64,000 nt of DNA from JACKJP01 sp050249695 (GTDB lineage: Bacteria > Pseudomonadota > Alphaproteobacteria > Rhizobiales > Tepidamorphaceae): contig JBFWQA010000001.1 in NCBI GenBank assembly GCA_050249695.1, forward strand, positions 1,054,001 to 1,118,000. The letters are read 5' to 3'. Below the pieces are notes generated by a model, which did not search any database, was not told the DNA's origin, and was given only the letters and a program-made list of their open reading frames with translations. Numbering within the stretch: position 1 is the first letter of the stretch; each line of letters opens with the position of its first letter. A program made the position numbers and the translations under genes. Shown here piece after piece: positions 20,066 through 29,605 of the stretch.

Positions 20066-20174
20066 GACGCTCCGTGCTCAAATCGTCCGCAGGCTGAAAA
20101 CAAGCCGGGCATGATTCGGCATCCCAGCCCTGCCGGACTGTGCCGCAAGAACAGACCCGCCGGAAGCGCCTCCC

Positions 20175-21131
20175 ATGAATGACGACTACAATCGCAGATC
20201 CGAGATTCGAAAGCCGACCGCGTTCGATCTGGGACTTATCATCCTGCTGGCCGCAAGCTGGGGATCGACCTTCGTCGCCACCAAGCTCGCCGTTTTCCAG
20301 ACCGGCGTCGTCTGGCTGGTATTCTATCGCGCCGCCATCGGCTGCCTGACGGTCCTTCCCTTCGCGCTGTATCAGGGCTGGCAATGGCCCAAAAACGCGA
20401 AAACATGGCGCTTGATTACGGCCCTCGCCTTTCTGAACGTCACCGCACCGTTCTTTCTCCTGTCCTGGTCTCAGCAGGTGCTGCCGGCCAGTACAGGCGC
20501 TTTGTTGACGGCGACCAGCCCAATGGTCGGTCTGTTGCTGGCGCACTTCACGACCAGGGACGACAAGCTGAATTTTCACAAGATGATCGCCGTAGTCCTC
20601 GGTTTTTCAGGCGTCGCAACCGTGGTGGGTTGGGACGCAACGCGGGGACTGACGGAAAACCTTCCCGCCCAGGGCGGGATCATCCTGATGTCGGTGTGCT
20701 ATTCGCTCGCTGCCACCCTGATGCGAGGCGAACTCGGCTTGAAGCCCTTCAATTTTTCCGCCTTGGTGATGGGTATGGTCGCGGTCGTTTTCCTGCCGCT
20801 ATCGCTTCTATTCCAGGGTGCGCCGCAAGCGCTCGACACACAGGCGATCTACGCGACTCTCTATCTCGGCATGATTCCAACCGGCCTGGCCTACATCCTG
20901 CGCCTGAGTGTCGTGCGACGGGTCGGCGTCTCCTACTTCTCCCATGTCAGCAATCTGATACCGATTTTCGGCATCGGTTACGGAGCGCTGCTTTTGTCGG
21001 AGCCGATCACCCTGCCGATGATCATCGCCATCGCGCTGATTTTCTCCGGTCTTGCCGTCGCGCGCGCCGGCGTTTCGGCAATACCGGCCCAGTCGGGCAA
21101 TCCGGTCAGCCGCGGGCGTGACCCCGACTGA
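20175..21131 (+). CDS. DMT-superfamily (EamA) transporter
   Basis: A 318-residue membrane protein with about ten hydrophobic helices in two EamA repeats. The first begins LIILLAASWGSTFVATKLAV; the second begins after a central linker (GGIILMSVCYSLAATLMRGEL). Members export metabolites, amino acids or drugs. The substrate is not predictable here. It ends 9 bases before the stop of the convergent Gfo/Idh/MocA gene. Confidence 0.9.
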   Translation: MNDDYNRRSEIRKPTAFDLGLIILLAASWGSTFVATKLAVFQTGVVWLVFYRAAIGCLTVLPFALYQGWQWPKNAKTWRLITALAFLNVTAPFFLLSWSQQVLPASTGALLTATSPMVGLLLAHFTTRDDKLNFHKMIAVVLGFSGVATVVGWDATRGLTENLPAQGGIILMSVCYSLAATLMRGELGLKPFNFSALVMGMVAVVFLPLSLLFQGAPQALDTQAIYATLYLGMIPTGLAYILRLSVVRRVGVSYFSHVSNLIPIFGIGYGALLLSEPITLPMIIAIALIFSGLAVARAGVSAIPAQSGNPVSRGRDPD

Positions 21132-21140
21132 CGCGCCGCT

Positions 21141-22139
21141 TCAGGAGGGTTGCGGCTTCAGCCTGTCGCCGAGATGCGCCTGCACCCGCGCCTGATGCTC
21201 CCGCAGGCTCTCGTTGATCATGCTGGCGACACGGAGGGCCTCGCGACCGACACGGCCGTCGACGGTCGGAATCCGGCCCGTCGCCACGCAGTCGAGGAAT
21301 TCCGAGATTTCGTTCCTGAGCGAATCTTCCTTCGGGATATTCCAGCTCTCGAAGCCGATCGCGTTGATGCCTTCCTTTTCCGGATCGCCGGTGCGGCGGA
21401 ACCGCACGAGCTGGCTGTTGCCGAAGTCGCAGACGAGATAGGCGTCGGGCTGAAAGATACGCGTTCGCCGCTCGGTCTTGCCGGCGACCCGGCTCGCGGT
21501 GATGTTGGCGACGGCGCCATTCTCGAATTCAAGGCGCGCGTTGGCGATATCCTCGGTGCGGTTGAGCACCGGTGCCCCCACCGCGTGAACCGACATGATC
21601 GGCGACCCGACGAGCCCCAGAATGATGTCGATGTCGTGGATCATCAGGTCGAGAACCACGTCGACATCGGTCGCGCGCGGCTTGAAGGGGGAAATCCGGT
21701 GTGCCTCGATATAGAGCGGCGTGGAACAGCGCGCGGACAGTTCGCGGAACGCGGCCGAAAAGCGCTCGATATGGCCGACCTGCAGAACGAGATTCCTCTC
21801 GCGGGCCAGATCGACGAGTGCCTGCGCGCTTTCGACGCTGTCGGTGATCGGCTTTTCCACGAGAACGTGGATGCCGGCCTGCATCAGTTTCGTCGCGACT
21901 TCCGCATGGCGCGAGGTCGGCACGGCGATGCTCGCCACGTCGATCTTGCCGACGAGATCCATGTAGTCGGCGACAGGCTCGCCGCCGAATTCGCGGGAAG
22001 CTGCTTTACGCCGTTCCTCATCGAGATCGACCACGGCGACCAGATCGGCGTCGGGGTGTTCGGAATAGTGGCGGGCGTGGAACCGGCCGAAATAGCCGAG
22101 CCCGATGACCGCAGCGCGTATCTTTTTCTTCTGTTCCAT
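21141..22139 (-). CDS. Gfo/Idh/MocA-family oxidoreductase
   Basis: A 332-residue NAD(P)-dependent sugar dehydrogenase. The Rossmann motif is GLGYFGRFHARH near residue 13, the catalytic-lysine motif is VEKPITDS, and the C-terminal substrate domain has DLMIHDIDIILGLVGSP. Homologues in lipid A clusters (GnnA-type) oxidise UDP-GlcNAc, but no partner aminotransferase or lpx gene is near, so the substrate stays open. It lies 54 bases downstream of mgtE in the same direction. Confidence 0.88.
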   Translation of the reverse strand: MEQKKKIRAAVIGLGYFGRFHARHYSEHPDADLVAVVDLDEERRKAASREFGGEPVADYMDLVGKIDVASIAVPTSRHAEVATKLMQAGIHVLVEKPITDSVESAQALVDLARERNLVLQVGHIERFSAAFRELSARCSTPLYIEAHRISPFKPRATDVDVVLDLMIHDIDIILGLVGSPIMSVHAVGAPVLNRTEDIANARLEFENGAVANITASRVAGKTERRTRIFQPDAYLVCDFGNSQLVRFRRTGDPEKEGINAIGFESWNIPKEDSLRNEISEFLDCVATGRIPTVDGRVGREALRVASMINESLREHQARVQAHLGDRLKPQPS

Positions 22140-22193
22140 CGTCTTCGGTATCTTGTCAGCTTCGCGCCGCGCCGCCCTATTCCCACGAACCGA

Positions 22194-23597
22194 CTAGAGA
22201 AGCAAGGCGGCGGCCAGCCCGAGGAAGGCAAAGAAGCCGACGACGTCGGTTACCGTCGTCACGAAGACGCTGGACGCGACAGCGGGATCGGCACCGAACT
22301 TCTGAAGCCCCACGGGGATGAGGATGCCGAACAGACCGGCGCAGATCATGTTGATGATCATTGCCGCGGCCAGCACGCCGCCGAGCGGCAGATCGGAAAA
22401 CCAGATTGCCGCGACCGCGCCGATGATGAAGGCGAAAGCAACCCCGTTGATCAGCCCGACCATCGTCTCACGCCAGACGATGCGTTTGACGTTGAAGCCC
22501 GCAAGGTCGCGGGTCGCGAGCGCCCTCACCGCCACTGTCATGGTCTGGGTTCCGGCGTTGCCGCCCATCGACGCGACGATCGGCATCAGCACCGCCAGCG
22601 CCACCATCTGCTGGAGCGTCGCGTCGAACAGGCCGATGACGAGCGAAGCGAGGATGGCCGTCCCGAGATTGATGAGCAGCCAGGTGAAACGGTTGCCGGT
22701 CGTATAGAGAATGGAGTCTGAGATTTCCTCGTCGCCGACGCCGGCCAGCGCGCGGATGTCCTCTTCCGCCTCATACTGGATAACGTCGACGACGTCGTCG
22801 ATGGTGATGACCCCGGCCAGCCTTCCGGCCTTGTCGAGAACCGCCGCGGAGACGAGGTTGTAGCGCTCGAACATGCGCGCGACCTCCTCCTGGTCTTCCG
22901 TCGCCGGCACCGTGCTCGGATCGGAATCCATGATCTCTTCGATCTTCGTCGGCCGCTTGCTGCGCAGAATATGGTTCAACGACACCGTGCCGATCGGCTT
23001 GAAAGACGGATCGACGACGAAAATCTCGTAGAATTCGTCCGGCAGATCGTCGGCTTCGCGCATGTGGTCGATGGTTCGGCCGACCGTCCAGAAAGGCGGG
23101 ACCGCGATGAAATCGGTCGACATGAGCCGGCCGGCGCTCTCCTCGGGGAAATCCAGGCCGCGCTGAATCTGCACGCGGTCGGCCTCGGGAATGTGGGAGA
23201 GAATCTCTTCCTGGTCGGTGCCTTCCAGGTCTTCCAAAATGTAGACGGCGTCGTCCGCTTCCAGTTCGGCGACGCCCTCCGCGACCGCCCGGTTCGGCAG
23301 GTCGCTCAGGATCTGATCGCGGATCGTATCGTCGACTTCCGTCAGCGTCGCGAAGTCGAAATCGGTGCCCAGCAGCATGATGAACGCGACGCGCTGTTCC
23401 GCGTTCAGCCGTTCGACGAGATCGCCGACGTCGGCCTCATGCAGATCGGCGCACAGGTCCCGCAGCGCGGGTGCGTCCGCCGCCTCGATCGCTGAGCGCA
23501 CATTGTCGAGAAATTCGTCTGAGACGTGCCAGGCGTCATCCTGCGTTTCCGGCGCCGGCGTCTCGGTCGTGTCGTCTTGCGGATGAAGATCGGTCAC
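22194..23597 (-). CDS. mgtE: magnesium transporter MgtE
   Basis: An Mg2+ channel gated by its own cytoplasmic Mg2+-sensing domain. It contains the N-terminal superhelical domain (VGDLVERLNAEQRVAF), a CBS pair (around MDSDPSTVPATEDQEEVARMF and DKAGRLAGVITIDDVVDVI) and a C-terminal part of five membrane helices with MGGNAGTQTMTVAVRAL. The GTG at 23597 (MTDLHPQDD) gives 467 residues, the usual size; the longer frame to 23687 would start at TTG without a ribosome site. No Mg riboswitch is evident upstream. tRNA-Leu lies upstream in the same direction. Confidence 0.93.
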   Translation of the reverse strand: MTDLHPQDDTTETPAPETQDDAWHVSDEFLDNVRSAIEAADAPALRDLCADLHEADVGDLVERLNAEQRVAFIMLLGTDFDFATLTEVDDTIRDQILSDLPNRAVAEGVAELEADDAVYILEDLEGTDQEEILSHIPEADRVQIQRGLDFPEESAGRLMSTDFIAVPPFWTVGRTIDHMREADDLPDEFYEIFVVDPSFKPIGTVSLNHILRSKRPTKIEEIMDSDPSTVPATEDQEEVARMFERYNLVSAAVLDKAGRLAGVITIDDVVDVIQYEAEEDIRALAGVGDEEISDSILYTTGNRFTWLLINLGTAILASLVIGLFDATLQQMVALAVLMPIVASMGGNAGTQTMTVAVRALATRDLAGFNVKRIVWRETMVGLINGVAFAFIIGAVAAIWFSDLPLGGVLAAAMIINMICAGLFGILIPVGLQKFGADPAVASSVFVTTVTDVVGFFAFLGLAAALLL

Positions 23598-23831
23598 GGG
23601 GTGCGGCTCCGAAGCTGGAAGATTGCGGCCAGTTGGCGAGCACGGCCTGATCGGCACATCTCTAGATGAATCGCCTCGCGCGCGCAAAGGGACGCGGACG
23701 GACCGCCGTCACGCACACCGCGCGCTCTTCTGCGCGGCCTCGCGCCGGAGTTGAAATCCGCAGATCCGGAAGATGATTTTGCTATTCGCTAGGGAAGACC
23801 GCACAAAGGCCTGCACGGCCCTGTCCGGTCA

Positions 23832-23918
23832 TGGTGCGGTCGAGAAGACTCGAACTTCCACGGGAGTTACCCCACAGCGACCTCAACGCTGCGCGTCTAC
23901 CAATTCCGCCACGACCGC
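23832..23918 (-). tRNA. tRNA-Leu (anticodon GAG), CCA encoded
   Basis: Read on the minus strand, a 7-bp acceptor stem GCGGTCG/CGACCGC is followed by discriminator A and an encoded CCA. The anticodon arm is CAGCG-TTGAGGT-CGCTG, so the anticodon is GAG (reads CUC and CUU). There is a long class II variable arm and a T arm with GTTCGAGTC. The total is 87 bases including CCA. It is a complete, intact Leu tRNA. Confidence 0.96.
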
Positions 23919-24022
23919 AAATCGCCGGAACGCCCTGTCCAAGGGCAGGCGCGCTCAATTAACAAATTCACGGGCGGGCCACAAGGCTCCACGCGGCGTT
24001 TTGAGCGCTTTTGCCCAGACGT

Positions 24023-24265
24023 TCAGAAATCCGTTTCGCCCTTTGATAGAAGTCGCTCAATATTAAGCGATATCTTGTCGCCCTCCACGACGACCTGACC
24101 GACGGCGATGGGCCGGTCATTGGCATAGACGGGCAGCAGGTCGTTCTCGGAGCGATCCAGTTCGATTACCGCGCCCCGCCCCATGCGGAGCAACTGATGC
24201 ACCGGCATCGTCGCGGTGCCCAGCACAACGGACAATTCAACGCTCACGCGATCGATACTGTTCAT
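24023..24265 (-). CDS. short FliN/SpoA-domain protein
   Basis: An 80-residue protein that is almost only a SpoA (FliN C-terminal) domain: VSVELSVVLGTATMPVHQLLRMGRGAVIELDR, then LPVYANDRPIAVGQVVVEGDKISLNI. FliN forms the C-ring of the flagellar switch. A stand-alone SpoA protein away from a flagellar cluster, beside lipB, is a form I recall from Rhizobiales. The ATG at 24265 has GGAG 9 bases upstream. It is not clear whether it works in flagella here. Confidence 0.8.
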   Translation of the reverse strand: MNSIDRVSVELSVVLGTATMPVHQLLRMGRGAVIELDRSENDLLPVYANDRPIAVGQVVVEGDKISLNIERLLSKGETDF

Positions 24266-24352
24266 GAAGGTCAACTCCGTCTAGCGTCCCCGTGAGATGA
24301 ATTGAGGCATGCTGAATAGCTTTCCCAATCGTTAATCCGTTATCGTTACCCG

Positions 24353-25063
24353 ATGGTTAATATCCGCCTCGCAGCGCCGCCCAATCCCGCCGTCTACCGC
24401 AGCGACCCCGTCGACTGGGTGGTCGCTCGTGCGCCTGTACCCTATGGCGACGCTATGCTCGAGATGGAAAAGCATATCGCGGCGATGATCGACGATGACG
24501 CGGCTGAGCGTGTCTGGCTGCTCGAACATCCGCCGGTCTATACGGCCGGGACCAGCGCCGATTCGAAAGACCTCATCGTCCCTGACCGGTTCCCCGTCCA
24601 CCGCACCGGGCGCGGCGGGCAGTACACCTATCACGGACCGGGACAGCGGGTCGCATACGCGATGCTCGATCTCACCCGGCGCGGCAACGACGTGCGCGCC
24701 TATGTCTGCGCGTTGGAGAACTGGATCATCGCGGCACTGGCCACCCTCAACGTCAGGGGCGAACGCCGCGAAGACCGCGTCGGCGTGTGGGTTCGCCGTC
24801 CGGAAAAGGCCGAGGGCGCGGAGGACAAGATCGCCGCCCTCGGCATACGGGTCCGCCGCGGCCGCGCCTTCCACGGCATCGCCGTCAATGTCGACCCGGA
24901 CCTTGAGCATTTCAGCGGCATCGTGCCCTGCGGCGTTGCCGCCCACGGCGTGACGAGCCTTGCCGATCTCGGCCATATCGTATCGCTGCCGGAATTCGAC
25001 ATGATCCTGCGCGATTCGTTCGAACAGGTATTCGGCCCGACACGAAGCGTCGCCGCGGTCTAG
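24353..25063 (+). CDS. lipB: lipoyl(octanoyl) transferase
   Basis: Transfers the octanoyl group from acyl carrier protein to lipoyl domains, the first step of lipoate attachment. In 236 residues, GRGGQYTYHGPGQRVAY is the LipB signature, Lys159 (EDKIAALGIRVRRG) and Cys193 (GIVPCGV) are the catalytic pair, and RAFHGIAVNV lies between them. It diverges from the FliN-like gene. Its TAG stop shares the bases CTAG with the stop of the convergent cyclopropane synthase gene. Confidence 0.95.
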   Translation: MVNIRLAAPPNPAVYRSDPVDWVVARAPVPYGDAMLEMEKHIAAMIDDDAAERVWLLEHPPVYTAGTSADSKDLIVPDRFPVHRTGRGGQYTYHGPGQRVAYAMLDLTRRGNDVRAYVCALENWIIAALATLNVRGERREDRVGVWVRRPEKAEGAEDKIAALGIRVRRGRAFHGIAVNVDPDLEHFSGIVPCGVAAHGVTSLADLGHIVSLPEFDMILRDSFEQVFGPTRSVAAV

Positions 25064-26421
25064 CCGGCCTTGACCTTTCGCCGCGCCGGCTTGGCAGCCG
25101 CACGCTTTGCCGGTGCCGCCTTCGCCGCCGCCGTCTTGCCCGCGGGCTTGGCCCTCGCCGCGGCCGACTTCTTGGCCGCCGGAGCCGACGGCTTTTTCCG
25201 AGAGTCCGCGACGATCCCTTCCGCTTCCGCGATATAGTCGCGCGTGATCGGGACTGCGTTGCGCAGCTTGGTGAGCTGTATCTGGAACACCATCAGCGGG
25301 CCGTTGAGGAACCAGCTTTCCGCGCCGAGCAGATAGAATTCCCACATGCGCGCGAAACGCTCGTCGAACATGTTCACGATCGCTTCGCGGTTGGCCATGA
25401 AACGCTGCCACCAGTGATTGAGCGTCCAGGCATAGTGCAGCCTGAGGATCTCGCAATCGTCCACCCAGAGCTTGCAGCGCTGCGTGGAGGCGAAGACCTC
25501 CGACATCGAAGGCACATAGCCGCCGGGGAAAATATACTTGCGCGTGAAAGGCCCTGTGGAACCGGGCGGCGACATGCGGCCGATCGCATGAATCACCGCG
25601 ATGCCGTCCTCGGTCAGCAGCCGGCGGCAGGATTTGAAGTAGGTATCGAAATAGGTAATGCCGACATGCTCCATCATGCCGATGGAAACGATCCGGTCGA
25701 ACTGGCCCTTCACGAGCCGGTAATCCTGTTCGAGGAACGTCACCTTGTCGGCGACGCCGGCCGCCTCCGCGCGCTCGCGCGCGATCACGAGTTGCTGCGG
25801 CGACAGCGAGATGCCCGTCACGATGGCGCCGTGATTCTTGGCAAGGTGAATGGCCATCGCGCCCCAGCCGCAGCCGATGTCGAGCACCCTCATTCCGGGC
25901 TCGATCCGCATCTTCACGGCGATATGCTCGAGCTTGGCCTTCTGCGCCTGCTCCAGCGTGTAATCGGGCTCGCGGAAATAGGCGCAGGAATAGTTCATCT
26001 CCTTGTCGAGCCAGAGCCGGTAGAAATCGTTGCCGATGTCATAGTGATGCTGGACGTTCCTGGCCGAGCGCTTGAGAACATTGAGCTGATGCAGCGGCCG
26101 CAGGAACCGCTGCATCTTCTCGATGAACTCGTGCAGCGGGTGCGGCTCGCGTCCCTCGCGCCTGTTGGCGGTATAGAGCTGAAGGAGATCGCGGACGGTG
26201 GAGCCGTTCTCGAAAGTCAGCCGGCCGTCCATATAGGCCTCGCCGACGACCGGATCGGGTCGCAATGCGATCTGCGTCGGCAATTTCTTGTCGGCGAGCC
26301 GCACATGCACCTCGCTGCCGTCCTTGCCGCTACCGAATGAATGTCTCTGCCCGTCTGCGTCGGTGATGATCAGACGGCCGTTCTTGATGGCCCTGCCGAG
26401 GACCTGCTTGAGTAACCACAT
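25060..26421 (-). CDS. cfa: cyclopropane-fatty-acyl-phospholipid synthase with basic C-terminal tail
   Basis: Adds a methylene from S-adenosylmethionine across unsaturated phospholipid acyl chains. In the 453-residue protein the SAM site is VLDIGCGWGAMAIHLAK near 180, preceded by HYDIGNDFYRLWLD and followed by ISLSPQQL and the family motif HVGITYFDTYF. The last roughly 45 residues are an Ala/Lys/Pro low-complexity tail, like histone H1, not part of the E. coli enzyme. It is a single gene, convergent with lipB. Confidence 0.93.
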   Translation of the reverse strand: MWLLKQVLGRAIKNGRLIITDADGQRHSFGSGKDGSEVHVRLADKKLPTQIALRPDPVVGEAYMDGRLTFENGSTVRDLLQLYTANRREGREPHPLHEFIEKMQRFLRPLHQLNVLKRSARNVQHHYDIGNDFYRLWLDKEMNYSCAYFREPDYTLEQAQKAKLEHIAVKMRIEPGMRVLDIGCGWGAMAIHLAKNHGAIVTGISLSPQQLVIARERAEAAGVADKVTFLEQDYRLVKGQFDRIVSIGMMEHVGITYFDTYFKSCRRLLTEDGIAVIHAIGRMSPPGSTGPFTRKYIFPGGYVPSMSEVFASTQRCKLWVDDCEILRLHYAWTLNHWWQRFMANREAIVNMFDERFARMWEFYLLGAESWFLNGPLMVFQIQLTKLRNAVPITRDYIAEAEGIVADSRKKPSAPAAKKSAAARAKPAGKTAAAKAAPAKRAAAKPARRKVKAG

Positions 26422-26481
26422 CTAAAGCGCCATGCCCCTCTTTCGTTCGGATGTGACGGGCGACGCAGGATGCGCCGCACC

Positions 26482-28488
26482 TCAGGCAAACTCCATAATA
26501 ACAGCATCAACCGCCAGACTGTCACCCGCCTTTACGTTGATTTGCGATACGGTGCCGTCGCGCTCGGCGCGCAATACGTTCTCCATCTTCATGGCTTCGA
26601 CCACTGCGAGCACTTCGCCGGCCTTCACTTCCTGCCCCTCTTCGACATTGATCGAGACGACCAGGCCCGGCATCGGACATAGCAGCAGTTTGGAAGTATC
26701 CGGCGGCGCCTTGTAGGGCATCAGCGCGGCGAGCCTGGCCTCATACTCCGTATAGACGTGAACCTTGGTCGACACGCCGCGATAGGACAGATGAAACCCG
26801 TTCAGAATCGGACGGACCTGAACGTTCACCGCCTCGCCATCGATCGTACCGCTCCAGACCGGCCTGCCGGGAACCCAGTGCGAATGCAGCTCGATGCCGT
26901 GCCCGTCATCGTCGAGGAACGCAACGGTGTAATCCGGCATCTCACCGGACACCGACACCGGCGTCTGCATCGCCTCGAACTTCACGATTCGGCGCTTGGC
27001 GAACTTGATCTCGCCCGCGGCGAGTTGCTGATCCATCAACCGGCGGCGTTCGTTGTGGATATGATCGATGGTTGCCGCGACCGCGGCCAGAACCCGCCCA
27101 GTCTCGACATCGACGTCGCGCGCGGCGAACCCGTCCGGATATTCCTCGGCGATGAAGCCGGTCGAGAGTTCGCCCGAACGCCAGCGGGGATGCTCCATCA
27201 GCGCACTGACGAAGGGTATGTTGTGCTGGATGCCGTCGACATAGAAGGCGTCCAGCGCCTTGCTCATGGCGTCGATCGCCTCAAGACGGGTGGGCGCGTG
27301 AGTGACGAGCTTGGCGATCATCGGGTCGTAGTAGATGGAGATTTCGCCGCCATCCTCGACGCCCGTGTCGACGCGAACGGTCACGCCGTCCTGCGTGCTT
27401 TCCGCCGGCGCCTGAAAGCGCGTCAGCCTTCCCGTGGAAGGCAGAAAGCCGCGATAGGGATCTTCCGCGTAGACGCGTGATTCCACCGACCAGCCATCCA
27501 GCCTGATGTCCTTCTGTCCGAAGGGAAGCTTCTCGCCGTCTGCGATGCGGATCATCTGTTCGACGAGGTCGATGCCGGTGATCAGTTCGGTCACGGGATG
27601 CTCCACCTGCAGGCGGGTGTTCATCTCGAGGAAGTAGAAGCTCTTGTCCTGGCCGGCGACGAATTCCACCGTGCCCGCTGAATCGTAACCCACCGCCTTC
27701 GCAAGCGCCACGGCCTGTTCACCCATCTTCCGGCGTGTCGCTTCGTCGAGCAATGGCGACGGGGCCTCCTCGATCACCTTCTGATTGCGCCGCTGGATGG
27801 AGCACTCGCGCTCGTGCAGATAGACGGCGTTTCCGTGCTTGTCGGCAAGAACCTGGATTTCGATATGGCGCGGATTTTCGATGAACTTCTCGATGAACAC
27901 GCGATCGTCGCCGAAGGAACTGGCGGCTTCCGATTTCGCGCGCGCATAACCTTCGGCGACCTCGCCGGAATTCCACGCTATGCGCATGCCCTTGCCGCCG
28001 CCGCCGGCTGACGCCTTGATCATGACCGGATAGCCGATGTCGTCGGCGATCTTCACCGCCTCCTCGGGCGTATCGATGACGCCGATGTGGCCCGGAACGG
28101 TCGAAACCTTTGCGGCATTGGCGAATTTCTTGGATTCGATCTTGTCGCCCATCGCCTCGATCGCCTTCGCGTTCGGGCCAATGAAGGCGATGCCCTCCTT
28201 CGCCAGGCGTTCGCAGAACGCGGCGCGTTCAGACAGAAAGCCGTAGCCCGGATGCACCGCCTCGGCGCCCGTCTTCTTGCAGGCGTCCACGATCTTGTCG
28301 ATGACCAGATAGGACTCCGCCGCCGCCGCCGGACCGATATGCACCGCCTCGTCGGCCATGCGCACATGCAGCGCATCGCGATCGGCATCCGAATAGACGG
28401 CCACCGTCTTGATGCCCATCCGCCGCGCCGTCTTGATCACGCGGCACGCGATCTCACCGCGGTTGGCGATCAGAATCTTGGAAAACAC
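26482..28488 (-). CDS. pccA: propionyl-/acetyl-CoA carboxylase alpha (biotin carboxylase/carrier) subunit
   Basis: Carboxylates its own biotin for transfer to propionyl-CoA by the beta subunit. It is 668 residues. The biotin carboxylase domain (1-450) has IANRGEIACRVIKTARRMG, the ATP-grasp loop KASAGGGGKGMRI and EMNTRLQVEHPVTE. A BT domain and a C-terminal biotinyl domain with VEAMKMEN follow, where Lys634 carries biotin. It starts with GTG at 28488 behind AAGGGGG. The beta gene lies about 3.2 kb to the right on the same strand. A methylcrotonyl-CoA role cannot be excluded. Confidence 0.92.
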   Translation of the reverse strand: MFSKILIANRGEIACRVIKTARRMGIKTVAVYSDADRDALHVRMADEAVHIGPAAAAESYLVIDKIVDACKKTGAEAVHPGYGFLSERAAFCERLAKEGIAFIGPNAKAIEAMGDKIESKKFANAAKVSTVPGHIGVIDTPEEAVKIADDIGYPVMIKASAGGGGKGMRIAWNSGEVAEGYARAKSEAASSFGDDRVFIEKFIENPRHIEIQVLADKHGNAVYLHERECSIQRRNQKVIEEAPSPLLDEATRRKMGEQAVALAKAVGYDSAGTVEFVAGQDKSFYFLEMNTRLQVEHPVTELITGIDLVEQMIRIADGEKLPFGQKDIRLDGWSVESRVYAEDPYRGFLPSTGRLTRFQAPAESTQDGVTVRVDTGVEDGGEISIYYDPMIAKLVTHAPTRLEAIDAMSKALDAFYVDGIQHNIPFVSALMEHPRWRSGELSTGFIAEEYPDGFAARDVDVETGRVLAAVAATIDHIHNERRRLMDQQLAAGEIKFAKRRIVKFEAMQTPVSVSGEMPDYTVAFLDDDGHGIELHSHWVPGRPVWSGTIDGEAVNVQVRPILNGFHLSYRGVSTKVHVYTEYEARLAALMPYKAPPDTSKLLLCPMPGLVVSINVEEGQEVKAGEVLAVVEAMKMENVLRAERDGTVSQINVKAGDSLAVDAVIMEFA

Positions 28489-28597
28489 CCGTCGACCCCC
28501 TTCAACTCGTTCCTGCCACTCCGGCGTCGCCGGTCATCCTAATGTTCAAACGCGACTTGCTGCCAACGGGTCTTGATAGGCCCGCGGCACAAAATCC

Positions 28598-29605
28598 TCA
28601 ACCTTGATCTTGCTTACGATTTCGCATCGCGGCCAGGTGCCTGTCGACCACGATGCGGGCAATATCCTCTCGTGCGACGCTACGCACGAAGCGGCGTTCG
28701 TTCAATGTCCGCCGCAACAGGCTCATACGCGTGGCGAGCCAACCGCCGCCAAGCACGCGCCGTTCGCGGCCCAGACGTTGCACCGCCTTCGCCGCCGCCG
28801 CCGCGTCGGGCGCCGGCAGCGTCTTTTTCGGTGGCTTCCCGGCGGCGGGTCCGTTGACGAAACTCATGACGACGATGCCGTCCTCCGGGCCGGCATGGTT
28901 GCCGAGCAGCGAGAAGCCCGACTTCTCGGCGAATGCCTGCATGGTCGCGCTGGAAAAATGGTGGACATGGGCCATGTGGAAGCGACCGCTGAACGATCCG
29001 CGCCGCGAAGCGATGTTCGGCACCTCCACCAGCAGCACGCCGCCCTTCTTCAACTGGGACTTCACAAACCCGAAGAACACATCGGGATCGGGCAGATGCT
29101 CCATCACGTGGAAGCTGATCACCGCGTCGAACGTGCCCTCCTCGCCGGCAAAGGTCAGAAACGGACCGATATGGATTCTGATGCCGTAGGCGCTTCGCGC
29201 GAATTCGGCATAGTCCGCCCCGGGCTCGATACCCTGAGCGTCATAGCCGAGCCGCGTCAGGGCGTAGACGGTTTCGCCGCCGCCGGCGCCGATGTCGAGG
29301 ACCTTTGCACCCGGCCGGACGAGCGTGGAGAGCAGCCTTGCCCGGCTCAACGCCACCCGCGTCGCTCTGAGGATGCGCTTGGGCTGCGGGCCCACCGCTC
29401 CCTTGTAGAGCGTCCTGTATTCGGCCTTGTAGAATTCGTCGAGTTCCTCGTCTGTCGGCATCGGATTGGAGAAGACGAGATTGCAGCGCGGGCAGCGCAC
29501 CGTCCGCAGCGACCGCATGTGGCGGTCCCGCGTCGCATAGACGACATGCTCCTCTGGTGGACTGCCGCACAGGCGGCAGGGGATGAGGCTCCCCTTGAAC
29601 TGCAT
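28598..29605 (-). CDS. SAM-dependent methyltransferase with N-terminal zinc ribbon
   Basis: A 335-residue class I methyltransferase. The N-terminus holds CRLCG and, about 33 residues on, CPRCN, a four-Cys zinc ribbon. The SAM motif VLDIGAGGGETVYAL follows, then FDAVISFHVMEHLPDPD and LLVEVPN. Such zinc-ribbon methyltransferases are often involved in sugar or envelope modification, but no pathway partners are adjacent. The ATG at 29605 (MQFKGSLIP) has GGAGT 10 bases upstream; a longer frame adds 65 residues with no resemblance to the family. It diverges from rimO. Confidence 0.82.
   Translation of the reverse strand: MQFKGSLIPCRLCGSPPEEHVVYATRDRHMRSLRTVRCPRCNLVFSNPMPTDEELDEFYKAEYRTLYKGAVGPQPKRILRATRVALSRARLLSTLVRPGAKVLDIGAGGGETVYALTRLGYDAQGIEPGADYAEFARSAYGIRIHIGPFLTFAGEEGTFDAVISFHVMEHLPDPDVFFGFVKSQLKKGGVLLVEVPNIASRRGSFSGRFHMAHVHHFSSATMQAFAEKSGFSLLGNHAGPEDGIVVMSFVNGPAAGKPPKKTLPAPDAAAAAKAVQRLGRERRVLGGGWLATRMSLLRRTLNERRFVRSVAREDIARIVVDRHLAAMRNRKQDQG

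Noticed and set aside
21150..22721. Long plus-strand open frame over the oxidoreductase and mgtE
   Set aside because: Antisense shadow crossing the gap between two well-supported genes.
23598..23831. Mg2+ riboswitch before mgtE
   Set aside because: No M-box-like conserved segments or terminator/antiterminator pair could be found in the interval.
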